From Cohnella panacarvi Gsoil 349 (GTDB taxonomy: Bacteria; Bacillota; Bacilli; Paenibacillales; Paenibacillaceae): a stretch of 64,000 bases of DNA. The position numbers were made by a program, and so were the translations under genes. The notes under the pieces were generated by a model. The model was not told the origin of the DNA. It worked only from the letters and a program-made list of their open reading frames with translations, and did no database searches. This document shows positions 53,341 through 63,999 of the stretch, piece after piece. The stretch is from positions 3,624,869 through 3,688,868 of the forward strand of contig NZ_KI911563.1 in NCBI RefSeq assembly GCF_000515335.1. Reading direction: 5' to 3'. Each line of letters begins with the position of its first letter. The first letter of the stretch is position 1.

Positions 53341-54008
53341 TGCTCGACGTTCGCAACGTTAGCAAAGCTTTTCAATCGGGCGCGCGGACGGTCGAGGTCC
53401 TGAAAGGGATCGACATGTCCGTCGCCTCGGGGAGCTTGACGATGCTTCGAGGCCGGTCGGGCTCGGGTAAGACCACGTTGCTCAACCTGCTCGGCGGACT
53501 TGATCGCCCGACATCGGGAGACATTGTGTTTCGCGGGCGTCCGCTTCATACGTGGAATGACAAGAGGTTGACCGTGCTGCGAAGGCAGGAAATCGGTTTT
53601 ATCTTTCAATCGTCCGCGCTGTTGCCGCTGCTCACCGCTTGGGAGAACGTGCTGCTGAGCTTGCGAATGGCAGGCGTCCCGAGGCAGCAGTGGGAAACTC
53701 GGGTCGCGCATTGCCTCGAGCTCGTCGGCTTAACCAAGCGGATGCATCACCGGCCTGCCGAGCTGTCCGGCGGAGAGCAGCAGCGGGCGGCGATCGCCAA
53801 GGCGATCGCTCACCGCCCGCATCTGCTGCTCGCCGACGAACCGACGGCGGAGCTCGACACCGTCATGGCCGGGCGCGTCATCGCGGCGTTCCGGGATATC
53901 GCCGCGACCGAGGGCATCGCGATCTGCATGACGACGCACGATTCTACGCTATGGGAGGCGGCTGACCTTGTCTATCGAATGGCCGACGGCCGGATCGTAC
54001 AAGAGTAG
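53337..54008 (+). CDS. ABC transporter ATPase 1 (MacB/LolD-type)
   Basis: 223 residues. Walker A GRSGSGKTTLLNLLGGLD, Q-loop FIFQSSALLPLL, signature LSGGEQQRAAIAKAI, Walker B LLLADEPTAELD and the H-loop TTHDS. Start at 53337 overlaps the lipoprotein stop; the next gene (53968) starts inside its 3' end. Typical ATPase for FtsX/MacB-like permeases. Confidence 0.95.
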   Translation: MMLDVRNVSKAFQSGARTVEVLKGIDMSVASGSLTMLRGRSGSGKTTLLNLLGGLDRPTSGDIVFRGRPLHTWNDKRLTVLRRQEIGFIFQSSALLPLLTAWENVLLSLRMAGVPRQQWETRVAHCLELVGLTKRMHHRPAELSGGEQQRAAIAKAIAHRPHLLLADEPTAELDTVMAGRVIAAFRDIAATEGIAICMTTHDSTLWEAADLVYRMADGRIVQE

Positions 54009-55023
54009 GAGGCGGCGTATTGCCGGGGCTTTGCTGATGCTATCAGCGTGCCTTGCGCTCCTGACGGCCTGCTCGATGCTGCCGCAAGAAGAGGAACCGG
54101 AGACGTTGCCCGAAATTCGCCCTCCGAAAATCTCGCAAAAACCGGAATATCCGGCGAAGAAAGGCACGCTCGTCGCAAGCGTTACCGGAACGGGCAAGCT
54201 GATGTCCGCCAGGGAGGATAACTTGACGTTCGCGGAGGACAACCGGCGCGTTACCGACGTGTACGTGAAAGCCGGAGACCGCGTGAAGAAAGGGCAGACG
54301 CTGGCTAGGCTGGAGACGGGAGACACGGCTAACCAAATCGCCCGCAAGGAGATCGAGATCGAGAAAGCCGAGCTCGACCTCAAGGACGCGATGCGGGGCG
54401 AATCCGAGCAGAACGGGATCGCGCTTCGCAAAGCTCAGCTCGACTATAAGCTTCTGAAGCAGGAGCTCGAGGAGCTGCGGGGGAAACTCGCGAACGCTAC
54501 GCTCGTCGCTCCGTACGACGGCACGATCGTCAATTTTACGGCGGAGAAGGGCGACTTGACCCGGGCTTACGAGAAAGTGGGGCGGATCGCCGATACGGAC
54601 GACCTTGTCGTTGCCGTGAAGTTCGATTCGGGCGATCTGTCCGGTCTCGCCCCGGGCATGGAAACCGCGGTCAGCCTGAATGCCATAGGCGAGTTGAAGG
54701 GAAAAGTCGGCAGAATGCCGGTCGACGGGGGTTCCTCGGATTCCGACTCGCTCGACGGTTACGCCTTGATCGAAGTCGATAAGCTGCCGGAAGAAGCGCG
54801 GTTCGGCACCCCGTTGTCCGCATCCGTCGTCGTCGAACGGCGGGAAAACGCCCTGTACATCCCTTTGGCGGCGCTCCGCAGCCAGAACGACCGCAACTAC
54901 GTGCTCGTCGCGAATGCGGACGGTACGAAGGGAGAAGTGGACGTCGGGGTCGGCTTGCAGACGGTGACGGACGTTCAGATCATCTCAGGGCTGGAGGAAG
55001 GCCAGAAGGTCGTGGGGAAATAA
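53968..55023 (+). CDS. Membrane-fusion (HlyD/MacA-like) lipoprotein
   Basis: 351 residues, TTG start inside the end of the ATPase gene, with GGGAGG 10 nt upstream. Lipobox LALLTAC (residues ~28-34). Barrel-sandwich halves KKGTLVASVTGTGKLMSA and RVTDVYVKAGDRVKKGQTLARLE, coiled-coil region ~120-165, second lipoyl half ATLVAPYDGTIVNFTAEKGDLTR, and beta-barrel/MP domain. Pairs with FtsX-like permeases to export peptides or lipids. Next gene starts one base before the stop. Confidence 0.93.
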   Translation: MSIEWPTAGSYKSRRRRIAGALLMLSACLALLTACSMLPQEEEPETLPEIRPPKISQKPEYPAKKGTLVASVTGTGKLMSAREDNLTFAEDNRRVTDVYVKAGDRVKKGQTLARLETGDTANQIARKEIEIEKAELDLKDAMRGESEQNGIALRKAQLDYKLLKQELEELRGKLANATLVAPYDGTIVNFTAEKGDLTRAYEKVGRIADTDDLVVAVKFDSGDLSGLAPGMETAVSLNAIGELKGKVGRMPVDGGSSDSDSLDGYALIEVDKLPEEARFGTPLSASVVVERRENALYIPLAALRSQNDRNYVLVANADGTKGEVDVGVGLQTVTDVQIISGLEEGQKVVGK

Positions 55024-57812
55024 TGCGCATCCTGCTCTATTTGATCCTGAAAATGTGGCAAAACCGCTGGTTCACGTTCAGCACGCTGTTAGGCCTTACG
55101 GTAGCGGCGGCGTTCGCGATGAGCATTCCGATGTACGCGGACGGGACGCTCAAGAGACTGGTGGAGAAGTCGCTGCAAGAGGAGACGAAGGGACTGCCCG
55201 CCGCCTCCCTCTATATGAACTATCAGGGCGAGAGCGGCGAGAAGACGGACTTGGAAAGTCTCGCGGAAGCGGACGGCTGGATTGCCGGCGAGCTTCCGGG
55301 ACGGATCGGATTTCCGGTCGACGCGTATTCGAGTCGGATGGCGCTTATGCCGTCCACGGTGCGCCAAGCGGAGACGGGTTCCGCCGGCACGAGCCGGTTG
55401 ACGCGGATGGAGCTGGGGTCGCAACAAGGCATCGAGGATTTGATCGAGCTGACCGCCGGGCGATTGCCTGAGGATGGGATCAAGAACGACGCCGTCGAGG
55501 CGGCCGTGCTGAACGAGACGATGAGCCGCAACGGCTGGAAGCTCGGCGACGGGTTCACTTACAACGCTAAAGACGAAGACGGCAAGACGAAGCGTCTGAC
55601 CGTGCGAATCGTCGGCGCTTACAAGCTGAAAGACGAGACCGACTTGCGGCTTGCGGTCGACGGCAAGGATAAGCTGGCCGAGACGCTGCTAGTCAGCCGG
55701 GAGACAATGACGGGCGCGCTATTAGGCGAGAAGAAGCTGACTCTAGGCACCGCAGGCTGGTATTACGCCTTCGACTTGCGCAACATTCGGATCGGCGATC
55801 TGCCGTCCCTCATCGGAGAGCTGGAGCGGCTGGACGTTAACCTCCATCGCATGCTGGATGGCGCGATGGTTAATCTATCGTTCGTCGATATGCTGCACGA
55901 CTTCAATCGCCAAAGCATCCTGCTGCAGGCGATGCTGTTCGCCCTTGCGGCGCCGGTGTTGGCAATGGTGCTCTATTACGTGACGATGAGCGCGAAGCAG
56001 TCGCTCGACCGGCAGCGGGGCGACATCTCCGTGCTGCACAGCCGGGGGGCGAGTCCGCGCCAGATAACGGCGTTGTACGCGATCGAAGCGCTATTGCTCG
56101 GAGCGGTCGCATTGCTCATCGGCGTAGGGATCGCATGGTTCTTGGCCGCCATGATCGGTTCGTCCAGCGGGTTCCTCAGCTTCGTAGGGCGCAAGGCGAT
56201 CCCCGTCGGCACGAACAACGCCGTCTGGTTGTTCGGCGGGGCTGCGACTCTCTTGGCCGTCATCGCGACGGTTGCCCCGATTCGCCATTATGCGGACGCT
56301 TCGATCATCGCTTATACGCAGCAGAAGGCGCGCGTCGATAAGCCACCGTTCTGGCAGCGATTCTATGTGGACGTCGCTTTGCTGCTCGCGGCGGCGGCCG
56401 GCTGGTACATGCTGCGCAGCGGGCAAATCTCCACCGTCGTGCCCGGCGGGGACGACGCCCAAATCCAGCCTTACTTATTCATTATACCGGCGCTGTTCCT
56501 GTTCTCGGCGGGGCTTCTGTGTCTACGCGTGTTCCCGTTGCTGCTGCGCTTATGGCATATCGTCGCGAACAGGCGGGTCCCCGTGACGATGTACCTTACG
56601 CTGACGCAGTTGGCCCGTTCGGCGGCAACCTTCTACCCGCTTATGATCCTGCTCATTCTGACGATCGGGCTCGGGGTGTATAACGCCTCGGCAGCCCGAA
56701 CGATCGACGTCAACGCGGAAGACCGCACGACGTACCGGCACGGCGGAGAGGTTACGCTGCAAGCGGCGTGGGAAGGGGTGCAAGACGAGAACGATCAGAA
56801 CAAAATCTACTACAACGAGCCGTCGTTCCAATCGTACTCGAACCTGGAAGGGGTAGAAGCGGCCTCCCGCGTTCTGAAGGCGACGGGCAAAGCCGATATC
56901 GGCGGCAAAGGCGCGGGCAACGTCCAGGTCATGGGCATCGACAACGTCAGCTTCGCCAAGACTGCTATTTTCCGCAAGGATATGTATCCGATACATCCCT
57001 ATTATTACTTGGACGCGCTCGGGATGACGGAGCAGGCCGTGCTCGTATCCGCATCGTTCGCGGAAAAGCACAGCCTGAAGGAAGGAGACCCGGTGCGGCT
57101 TTCGATCGGGTACGGCAACGAGCCGGTCGATCTCGTCGTCGTCGGCATCGTGCCGTATTGGCCGAGCATGTACGACGAGGGTACGCCGTTCTTCATCGCG
57201 AACCTCGACTACTTGTACCAGCAGATCGAGAAAATTCCGTACGAGGTATGGCTGTCCATGGAGGACGGCGCGAAGCTCGCTCCGGCGCTGAATCAGTTGG
57301 CGGATCGCGGCGTTGCGATCGTGGAAGCGAAGGACGCGCGCACGGAGCTCACGAAGCTTCGCGGTCATCCGGCCCATGGCGGCGTATCCGGCATTCTGAG
57401 CCTCGGCTTTTTGCTGTCGCTTCTCGTCTCGCTGCTTGGGTACTTGATCTTTTGGTTTTTCACGCTATCGCGCAGGGTCGTCCAGCTCGGGATATTACGG
57501 GCGATGGGACTGTCGCGCGGCCAGGTGACGACGATGCTCATGCTTGAGCAGTTGTTCACGACCGGTTTGTCGGTCGCTATCGGCATCCTGCTCGGCATGG
57601 CGGCCAGCCGCTTGTTCCTGCCGTTCTTGCAAAGCGGGGGCACGGAGGTCGCGGAGCAAATTCCGCCGTTCCGGGTAGTGTTCGAGGCTGAGGATATGCA
57701 GAAGCTGTACGTCGCGACCGGCGCGATGCTGGCTGCGGGCGTCGTTCTGCTGCTCGTGCAGTTGCGTCGGTTGAAGGTGTCGCAAGCCGTCAAGCTGGGC
57801 GAGGAGAGATAA
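55023..57812 (+). CDS. FtsX/MacB-like ABC permease, 929 aa
   Basis: One N-terminal membrane segment (~15-35), a large extracytoplasmic region (~50-290), a group of segments ~290-420, further segments ~450-540, a second outside region (~560-770) and three C-terminal segments (~790-920). FtsX hallmarks: DISVLHSRGASPRQITALYAIEALLLGAVAL and LGILRAMGLSRGQVTTMLMLEQLF. Two FtsX units in one protein is the DUF214-type long permease of Gram-positives, which exports or senses antimicrobial peptides or lipids. One-base overlap with the preceding gene. Confidence 0.9.
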   Translation: MRILLYLILKMWQNRWFTFSTLLGLTVAAAFAMSIPMYADGTLKRLVEKSLQEETKGLPAASLYMNYQGESGEKTDLESLAEADGWIAGELPGRIGFPVDAYSSRMALMPSTVRQAETGSAGTSRLTRMELGSQQGIEDLIELTAGRLPEDGIKNDAVEAAVLNETMSRNGWKLGDGFTYNAKDEDGKTKRLTVRIVGAYKLKDETDLRLAVDGKDKLAETLLVSRETMTGALLGEKKLTLGTAGWYYAFDLRNIRIGDLPSLIGELERLDVNLHRMLDGAMVNLSFVDMLHDFNRQSILLQAMLFALAAPVLAMVLYYVTMSAKQSLDRQRGDISVLHSRGASPRQITALYAIEALLLGAVALLIGVGIAWFLAAMIGSSSGFLSFVGRKAIPVGTNNAVWLFGGAATLLAVIATVAPIRHYADASIIAYTQQKARVDKPPFWQRFYVDVALLLAAAAGWYMLRSGQISTVVPGGDDAQIQPYLFIIPALFLFSAGLLCLRVFPLLLRLWHIVANRRVPVTMYLTLTQLARSAATFYPLMILLILTIGLGVYNASAARTIDVNAEDRTTYRHGGEVTLQAAWEGVQDENDQNKIYYNEPSFQSYSNLEGVEAASRVLKATGKADIGGKGAGNVQVMGIDNVSFAKTAIFRKDMYPIHPYYYLDALGMTEQAVLVSASFAEKHSLKEGDPVRLSIGYGNEPVDLVVVGIVPYWPSMYDEGTPFFIANLDYLYQQIEKIPYEVWLSMEDGAKLAPALNQLADRGVAIVEAKDARTELTKLRGHPAHGGVSGILSLGFLLSLLVSLLGYLIFWFFTLSRRVVQLGILRAMGLSRGQVTTMLMLEQLFTTGLSVAIGILLGMAASRLFLPFLQSGGTEVAEQIPPFRVVFEAEDMQKLYVATGAMLAAGVVLLLVQLRRLKVSQAVKLGEER

Positions 57813-57832
57813 CGAGGAGGGAGACGCGGGCG

Positions 57833-58744
57833 TTGATTCATTGCGAAGGCTTGGTGAGAATATTCAAAACCGACGACATCGAAGTCGTTGCGCTCCAAGG
57901 CCTCAACTTGACGGTGGCGCAAGGCGAGATGATGGCGATCATCGGCAACAGCGGAAGCGGAAAGTCGACCCTGCTGAACATTCTCGGCGGATTGGATCGG
58001 CCTTCCGCGGGGCAAGCCGTCGTCGGGCAATGGAACTTGCTCAAGATGACGAAGGAGCAATTGATCTCTTATAAACGCAGTACGGTAGGATTCATCTGGC
58101 AAAATAACGCGCGCAACCTCGTTCCTTACTTGACCGCGCTGCAGAACGTCGAGTTGCCGATGCTGATCCAAGGCAAGGCGGATCGCGCCTACGCCAAACA
58201 GCTGCTGACCGCGGTCGGGCTGGAGCACCGCATGCACAGCCGTCTCGTGCAACTGAGCGGCGGCGAGCAACAGCGCGTCGCGATCGCGATTTCGCTGGCG
58301 AACCGTCCGCCGCTGTTGCTGGCGGATGAGCCGACGGGATCGGTCGATAGCGCCACGGGCGAGCAGATTCTCGGCATTTTCCGGCGGCTGAATCGGGAAC
58401 TGGGCGTCACGATCGTCATCGTCACGCACGATTTGTCCGTCGCGGACAAGGTGGACCGCGTCGTCGCGATTCGCGACGGCATGACGAGCACGGAGTGGGT
58501 GAAGCGGGAGGAGGAGCGGGCGCACGAGGCTGCGGAGGGCTCCAAGTTCGGCGATCGTCACGCGGAGTACGTCGTCATCGACCGCGCCGGCCGGCTGCAA
58601 ATTCCGCAAGCGTATTTGGACGCGATGAACGTGGACGGCAAAGCGGTGCTCGAATTCGACGGCAGACGGGTGACGCTCTTGTCGCCGGACGATCCGGGAG
58701 GAGGCGACGATGGGCATGAAGCCGGCAGCGGCGAAGCTGGATGA
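57833..58744 (+). CDS. ABC transporter ATPase 2 with C-terminal AbrB-like extension
   Basis: 303 residues, TTG start with GAGGAGGGAG upstream. ABC core (1-225): GNSGSGKSTLLNILGGLD, WQNNARNLVPYL, LSGGEQQRVAIAISL, LLLADEPTGSVD, IVTHDLS. The extra ~55 residues contain DRAGRLQIPQAYLDAMNVDGKAVLEFDGRRVTLL, which looks like an AbrB/SpoVT swapped-hairpin half. This extension is unusual for MacB-type ATPases. Last 35 bp overlap the sigma-factor gene. Confidence 0.9.
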   Translation: MIHCEGLVRIFKTDDIEVVALQGLNLTVAQGEMMAIIGNSGSGKSTLLNILGGLDRPSAGQAVVGQWNLLKMTKEQLISYKRSTVGFIWQNNARNLVPYLTALQNVELPMLIQGKADRAYAKQLLTAVGLEHRMHSRLVQLSGGEQQRVAIAISLANRPPLLLADEPTGSVDSATGEQILGIFRRLNRELGVTIVIVTHDLSVADKVDRVVAIRDGMTSTEWVKREEERAHEAAEGSKFGDRHAEYVVIDRAGRLQIPQAYLDAMNVDGKAVLEFDGRRVTLLSPDDPGGGDDGHEAGSGEAG

Positions 58745-59198
58745 GTTATATGCCGCGTACGCCGTGCCTTTGAACCGATATTTGTGCAAGCTGACCCGGG
58801 ATCCGGAGGAAGCGAGCGACTTGGCGCAAGAGAGCTTCTTGCGGCTGTGCCAGCAGGAGAGCTTGCCTCCGAATCCTAAGGAATGGCTTTTTCTAACCGG
58901 CTATCGGCTATTCGTCGACCATTGGCGCCGCAGGCGCAGGATGACGTTGCTGCGGTTCGATAGCGGCAAGGAGCCGCTATCGTCGGCCGCGCCGGAGCAA
59001 ACCGTCTTGGACCGAGAGTTCGAGCGTCAATTGGAAAAGCTGCTCCTTCGGTTCAAGGCGCCGATGCGAACCGCCCTGTATATGCGACTATTCAAGTCGT
59101 ATCCCTACGGCGAAATCGCGAGGAGGCTGCGCTGCTCCGAGAATACGGTCAAATCGTTCATCCGGCGCGGCAGGAAGAAGCTGTCCGAGTGGCTATAA
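58710..59198 (+). CDS. ECF-type sigma factor at the end of the exporter operon
   Basis: 162 residues, GGAGGAGG upstream of ATG 58710. Sigma region 2: LYAAYAVPLNRYLCKLTRDPEEASDLAQESFLRLC and WLFLTGYRLFVDHWRRRRRM; region 4: LYMRLFKSYPYGEIARRLRCSENTVKSFIRRGRKKL. No anti-sigma gene adjoins it, so control may be through the transporter or two-component system. Overlapping gene ends imply cotranscription. Confidence 0.9.
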   Translation: MGMKPAAAKLDELYAAYAVPLNRYLCKLTRDPEEASDLAQESFLRLCQQESLPPNPKEWLFLTGYRLFVDHWRRRRRMTLLRFDSGKEPLSSAAPEQTVLDREFERQLEKLLLRFKAPMRTALYMRLFKSYPYGEIARRLRCSENTVKSFIRRGRKKLSEWL

Positions 59199-59216
59199 GC
59201 GCGAAGGTCGGTACTC

Positions 59217-59441
59217 GATTGTCGCGGAGAGCGACAATAACGCACCGGCAGCGGCAATTCACGCTCGGATTGTCGCGGAGAGCGACAATGACGGACCGGC
59301 AGCGGCAATCCACGCTCGGATTGTCGCGGAGAGCGACAATAACGCACCGGCAGCGGCAATCCACGCTCGGATTGTCGCGGAGAGCGACAATGACGCACCG
59401 GCAACGGCAATCCACGCTCGGATTGTCGCGGAGAGCGACAA
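59217..59441. repeat. Five hairpin-bearing tandem repeats, 51-bp period
   Basis: The unit starts GATTGTCGCGGAGAGCGAC at 59217, 59268, 59319, 59370 and 59421. Each contains ATTGTCGC-GGAGA-GCGACAAT, an 8-bp perfect stem with 5-nt loop. Units differ at few positions. The array fills the gap between the sigma gene and the helicase, before a terminator; no gene in it. Confidence 0.93.
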
Positions 59442-59446
59442 TAACG

Positions 59447-59480
59447 AACCCGTCTCATTCCATATAATGAGGCGGGTTTT
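59447..59480 (+). terminator. Rho-independent terminator
   Basis: AACCCGTCTCATT and AATGAGGCGGGTT stem (one G-T pair) followed by TT; it ends the array. Confidence 0.75.
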
Positions 59481-59540
59481 GCGCGTCCGCGACATGATAT
59501 ACTCGTAGAACGTGCTAGAACAAAAAGGAGTCATAGAGTC

Positions 59541-61771
<2,231 letters not shown>

Positions 61772-61772
<1 letters not shown>

Positions 61773-61840
61773 CCGAAATCGTCGCAGTAACACGATAATA
61801 TCGCGCTATTCACCGCCGCTGCGCCGAAATCGTCGCAGTA
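61772..61840. repeat. Two-copy direct repeat, 51-bp spacing
   Basis: GCCGAAATCGTCGCAGTA occurs at 61772 and 61823. The rest of the gap to 62100 holds AT-rich sequence and the terminator at 61955-61990; no gene is supported there. Confidence 0.8.
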
Positions 61841-61954
61841 TCTTAAGTCAGGCAGTCAAATATCAGCGTAACGCTTTACAATATAACTATATTTAACAAA
61901 ATTACCTGGCAAAAACCGACGCAATCTCCGATAATATTTACTATGCTCCTTAGC

Positions 61955-61990
61955 GGCAGCCTGGAAATTACGTTCCCGGCTGCCCTTTTT
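61955..61990 (+). terminator. Rho-independent terminator
   Basis: GGCAGCCTGGAA and TTCCCGGCTGCC stem followed by CTTTTT. It is ~185 bp after the helicase stop; it may end that transcript or a small unannotated RNA. Confidence 0.8.
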
Positions 61991-62100
61991 CATACGTTCT
62001 CAACGCAGGGCGGAAGCCAGATAAAGAGTAGGTAAAATAAACCATTAAGCGCCTTTGCCGTGGTAAAATATTGTAGGGTTTTTACGGGAGGCGGACTGAA

Positions 62101-62601
62101 ATGAAAGCTGCGATTCATCGAGAAGAGTTACGTTCCGAACAATTAAGCTGGTTAAGCGTCAAACCGATGCTGCTCTCGATTCGGGGCAAAGACATTCCTG
62201 CCAAAACGGAAATCTATCGGCAGTTGTCCGAGGGTCAACGGGCGCTCTATCTCTTTTACGCCTATCATAATCATACGGGCACGCTCGCGGAATTTTATTG
62301 GTTCTCCGCTTACTATATGATCGAGTATAAAGTTTGGGACGAATTGACAAACGCTATTCGTTACTTCGACGATCCGGAGCTTGTCGAGACGCTCGAACAC
62401 GTTCAATCCGCTATCGGGAGAAAGCTTAACAACGAAGGCGAATGGACGATGGCTAAGCCGCAGGATATCGATACGCACGATTCGCTTCGGACGGCCATGC
62501 AGGCCATCTACGACCGATACCGGAAGTTAACGCCGCGATTGATTAAGCGCATGAATGAGCGGGTGTTGGCGCGTCATGAGGAATATTTCGTACTGGATTG
62601 A
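62101..62601 (+). CDS. Hypothetical protein
   Basis: 166 residues, GGGAGGCGG ribosome site. Soluble, mostly helical, aromatic-rich core YLFYAYHNHTGTLAEFYWFSAYYMIEY and a basic C-terminus RYRKLTPRLIKRMNERVLARHEEYF. No recognised domain or signal. A DUF4375-like fold is possible from the aromatic cluster but not asserted. Confidence 0.7.
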   Translation: MKAAIHREELRSEQLSWLSVKPMLLSIRGKDIPAKTEIYRQLSEGQRALYLFYAYHNHTGTLAEFYWFSAYYMIEYKVWDELTNAIRYFDDPELVETLEHVQSAIGRKLNNEGEWTMAKPQDIDTHDSLRTAMQAIYDRYRKLTPRLIKRMNERVLARHEEYFVLD

Positions 62602-62658
62602 AATCCAGCAGCTTCATGATAGAATAGATTCCCAATCCTTATGCCCAGGAGGCTATAC

Positions 62659-63195
62659 ATGATCAATATGGACAACATCTATCTCGTAACGGATCAGCCA
62701 GGGTACACGCCGCAGATCAGCAGACTTCTTTCCATGATGAACTACGCGAGATATACGGTTACCGCAGCGGTCAGGGATCTAACGGTCGAGCAGCTGGATT
62801 TCCAACTAGACGAGCAAAGCAACTCGATCGGCGCGTTACTGTCGCACATGGCGGCGGTCGAATACTTCTATCAGGTATACACGTTCGAGAAAAGAAAAGA
62901 TTTGAACGAGGAAGAGATGAAGCGATGGGGCCCGGCACTCGACTTAGGGGAAGAAGGCCGCGAGCATATTAAAGGCAACGACTTGCAGTTTTACTTGCGT
63001 CAGCTAGAAGAAGTGCGCGCCCGCACGTTCGAGCTTTTCAAGACGGTCGACGACGATTGGTTAGCGATCCAGGAGCCATTCTGGTACGGCAAAGAAGCGA
63101 ACCATTACTTCATGTGGTTCCATGTGGTCGAGGACGAGCTCAGCCATCGCGGCCAAATTCGGATGATCGGGAGAAGAGCGATCGCGGGGCATTAA
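62659..63195 (+). CDS. DinB-family protein
   Basis: 178 residues from ATG 62659 (CCAGGAGG upstream; an ATG at 62641 overlaps the site). DinB/DUF664 four-helix fold with the metal triad: H in LLSHMAAVEYF (about residue 62), and H residues in YFMWFHVVEDELSHRGQIRMI. Thiol-dependent transferases of this superfamily act in stress and detoxification; substrate unknown. Confidence 0.9.
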   Translation: MINMDNIYLVTDQPGYTPQISRLLSMMNYARYTVTAAVRDLTVEQLDFQLDEQSNSIGALLSHMAAVEYFYQVYTFEKRKDLNEEEMKRWGPALDLGEEGREHIKGNDLQFYLRQLEEVRARTFELFKTVDDDWLAIQEPFWYGKEANHYFMWFHVVEDELSHRGQIRMIGRRAIAGH

Positions 63196-63276
63196 CACTG
63201 CAATCAGGCAAGAGGTGGCGGACGGAGTGAACTGAGCGATGAACCGGGCGTGTCTCGCAGGCCGTTGCAACGTTCC

Positions 63277-63999
63277 TCACTCACTCCGCCAGCTTTTAGC
63301 CGCATGCTTCTTCCGGTAAGCGCCGGGAGAAATGCCGTGCTGCGCACGAAAAATACGATGAAAGTACGCGTAGCTGCCGAGACCCGTCTCGGCGGCTATT
63401 TGTTCTAGCGACAGCGGACTGTGGTGCAGCAGTTCGAGCGCGTGCGCCATTCGGACTTGCTGCGCATAGCCGATAATGGACGTTCCGTAATGCTCTTTGA
63501 ACAAATGCACGGCCCGCGATACGCTTAGCCCCGAATCCCGGGCGACGTCTTCCAGCCTAAGCGTATGGGATACGTTCGCTTCGATGTAGTTTTTCATGCG
63601 AATCGCATGGAACGCGGAAGAAGATTGCGCGCTCGGCGCTTCATCGATTGCCCTGTCCAGCATAAGGAGCAGCGTCGAGACGAGCAGCGTAACGAGCTGC
63701 GGATCTCCTCCGTCCAGTCTTCTTTTTTCCGCGATTAATTGGTGCCACTGAGAGATCAGCTTGCTATCCTCGGCTATTTTCACCTTCGTCGGTCTTTGGC
63801 GGTTTGCCCACCACTCGTCCATTCCCGGCCCCGTGCTCATGATGAAATAATCGGCGCTCGCCTTCACCGGGTTCTCTGCCTTGCCGATTCGCAGATCGTA
63901 GATGTCCCCCGGTCGGAATAGCATGAGCTCGCCCGGCTCGATCGCGGCATATTCCCCTTCGATCAGCGCTTGGCACACTCCCTCGAATTGCAAACGGAC
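63277..63999 (-). CDS. AraC-family regulator (N-terminus outside window)
   Basis: The frame is open to the right edge of the window, so the start is missing. N-terminal visible part is cupin-like (IEPGELMLFRPGDIYDLRIG). C-terminal AraC HTH pair: RMKNYIEANVSHTLRLEDVARDSGLSVSRAVHLFKEHYGTSIIGYAQQVRMAHALELLHHSPLSLEQIAAETGLGSYAYFHRIFRAQHGISPGAYRKKH. A sugar or effector-sensing activator, target unknown. Confidence 0.92.
   Translation of the reverse strand, partial: VRLQFEGVCQALIEGEYAAIEPGELMLFRPGDIYDLRIGKAENPVKASADYFIMSTGPGMDEWWANRQRPTKVKIAEDSKLISQWHQLIAEKRRLDGGDPQLVTLLVSTLLLMLDRAIDEAPSAQSSSAFHAIRMKNYIEANVSHTLRLEDVARDSGLSVSRAVHLFKEHYGTSIIGYAQQVRMAHALELLHHSPLSLEQIAAETGLGSYAYFHRIFRAQHGISPGAYRKKHAAKSWRSE

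Noticed and set aside
59217..59441. CRISPR array
   Set aside because: Repeat units adjoin with almost no variable spacer; differences are scattered single bases, and no cas genes are present.
61900..61950. A GEMM (c-di-GMP) riboswitch-like stretch, with GGCAAAAACC and GACGCAA words
   Set aside because: The conserved pairing and tetraloop/receptor pattern are absent; only short words match.
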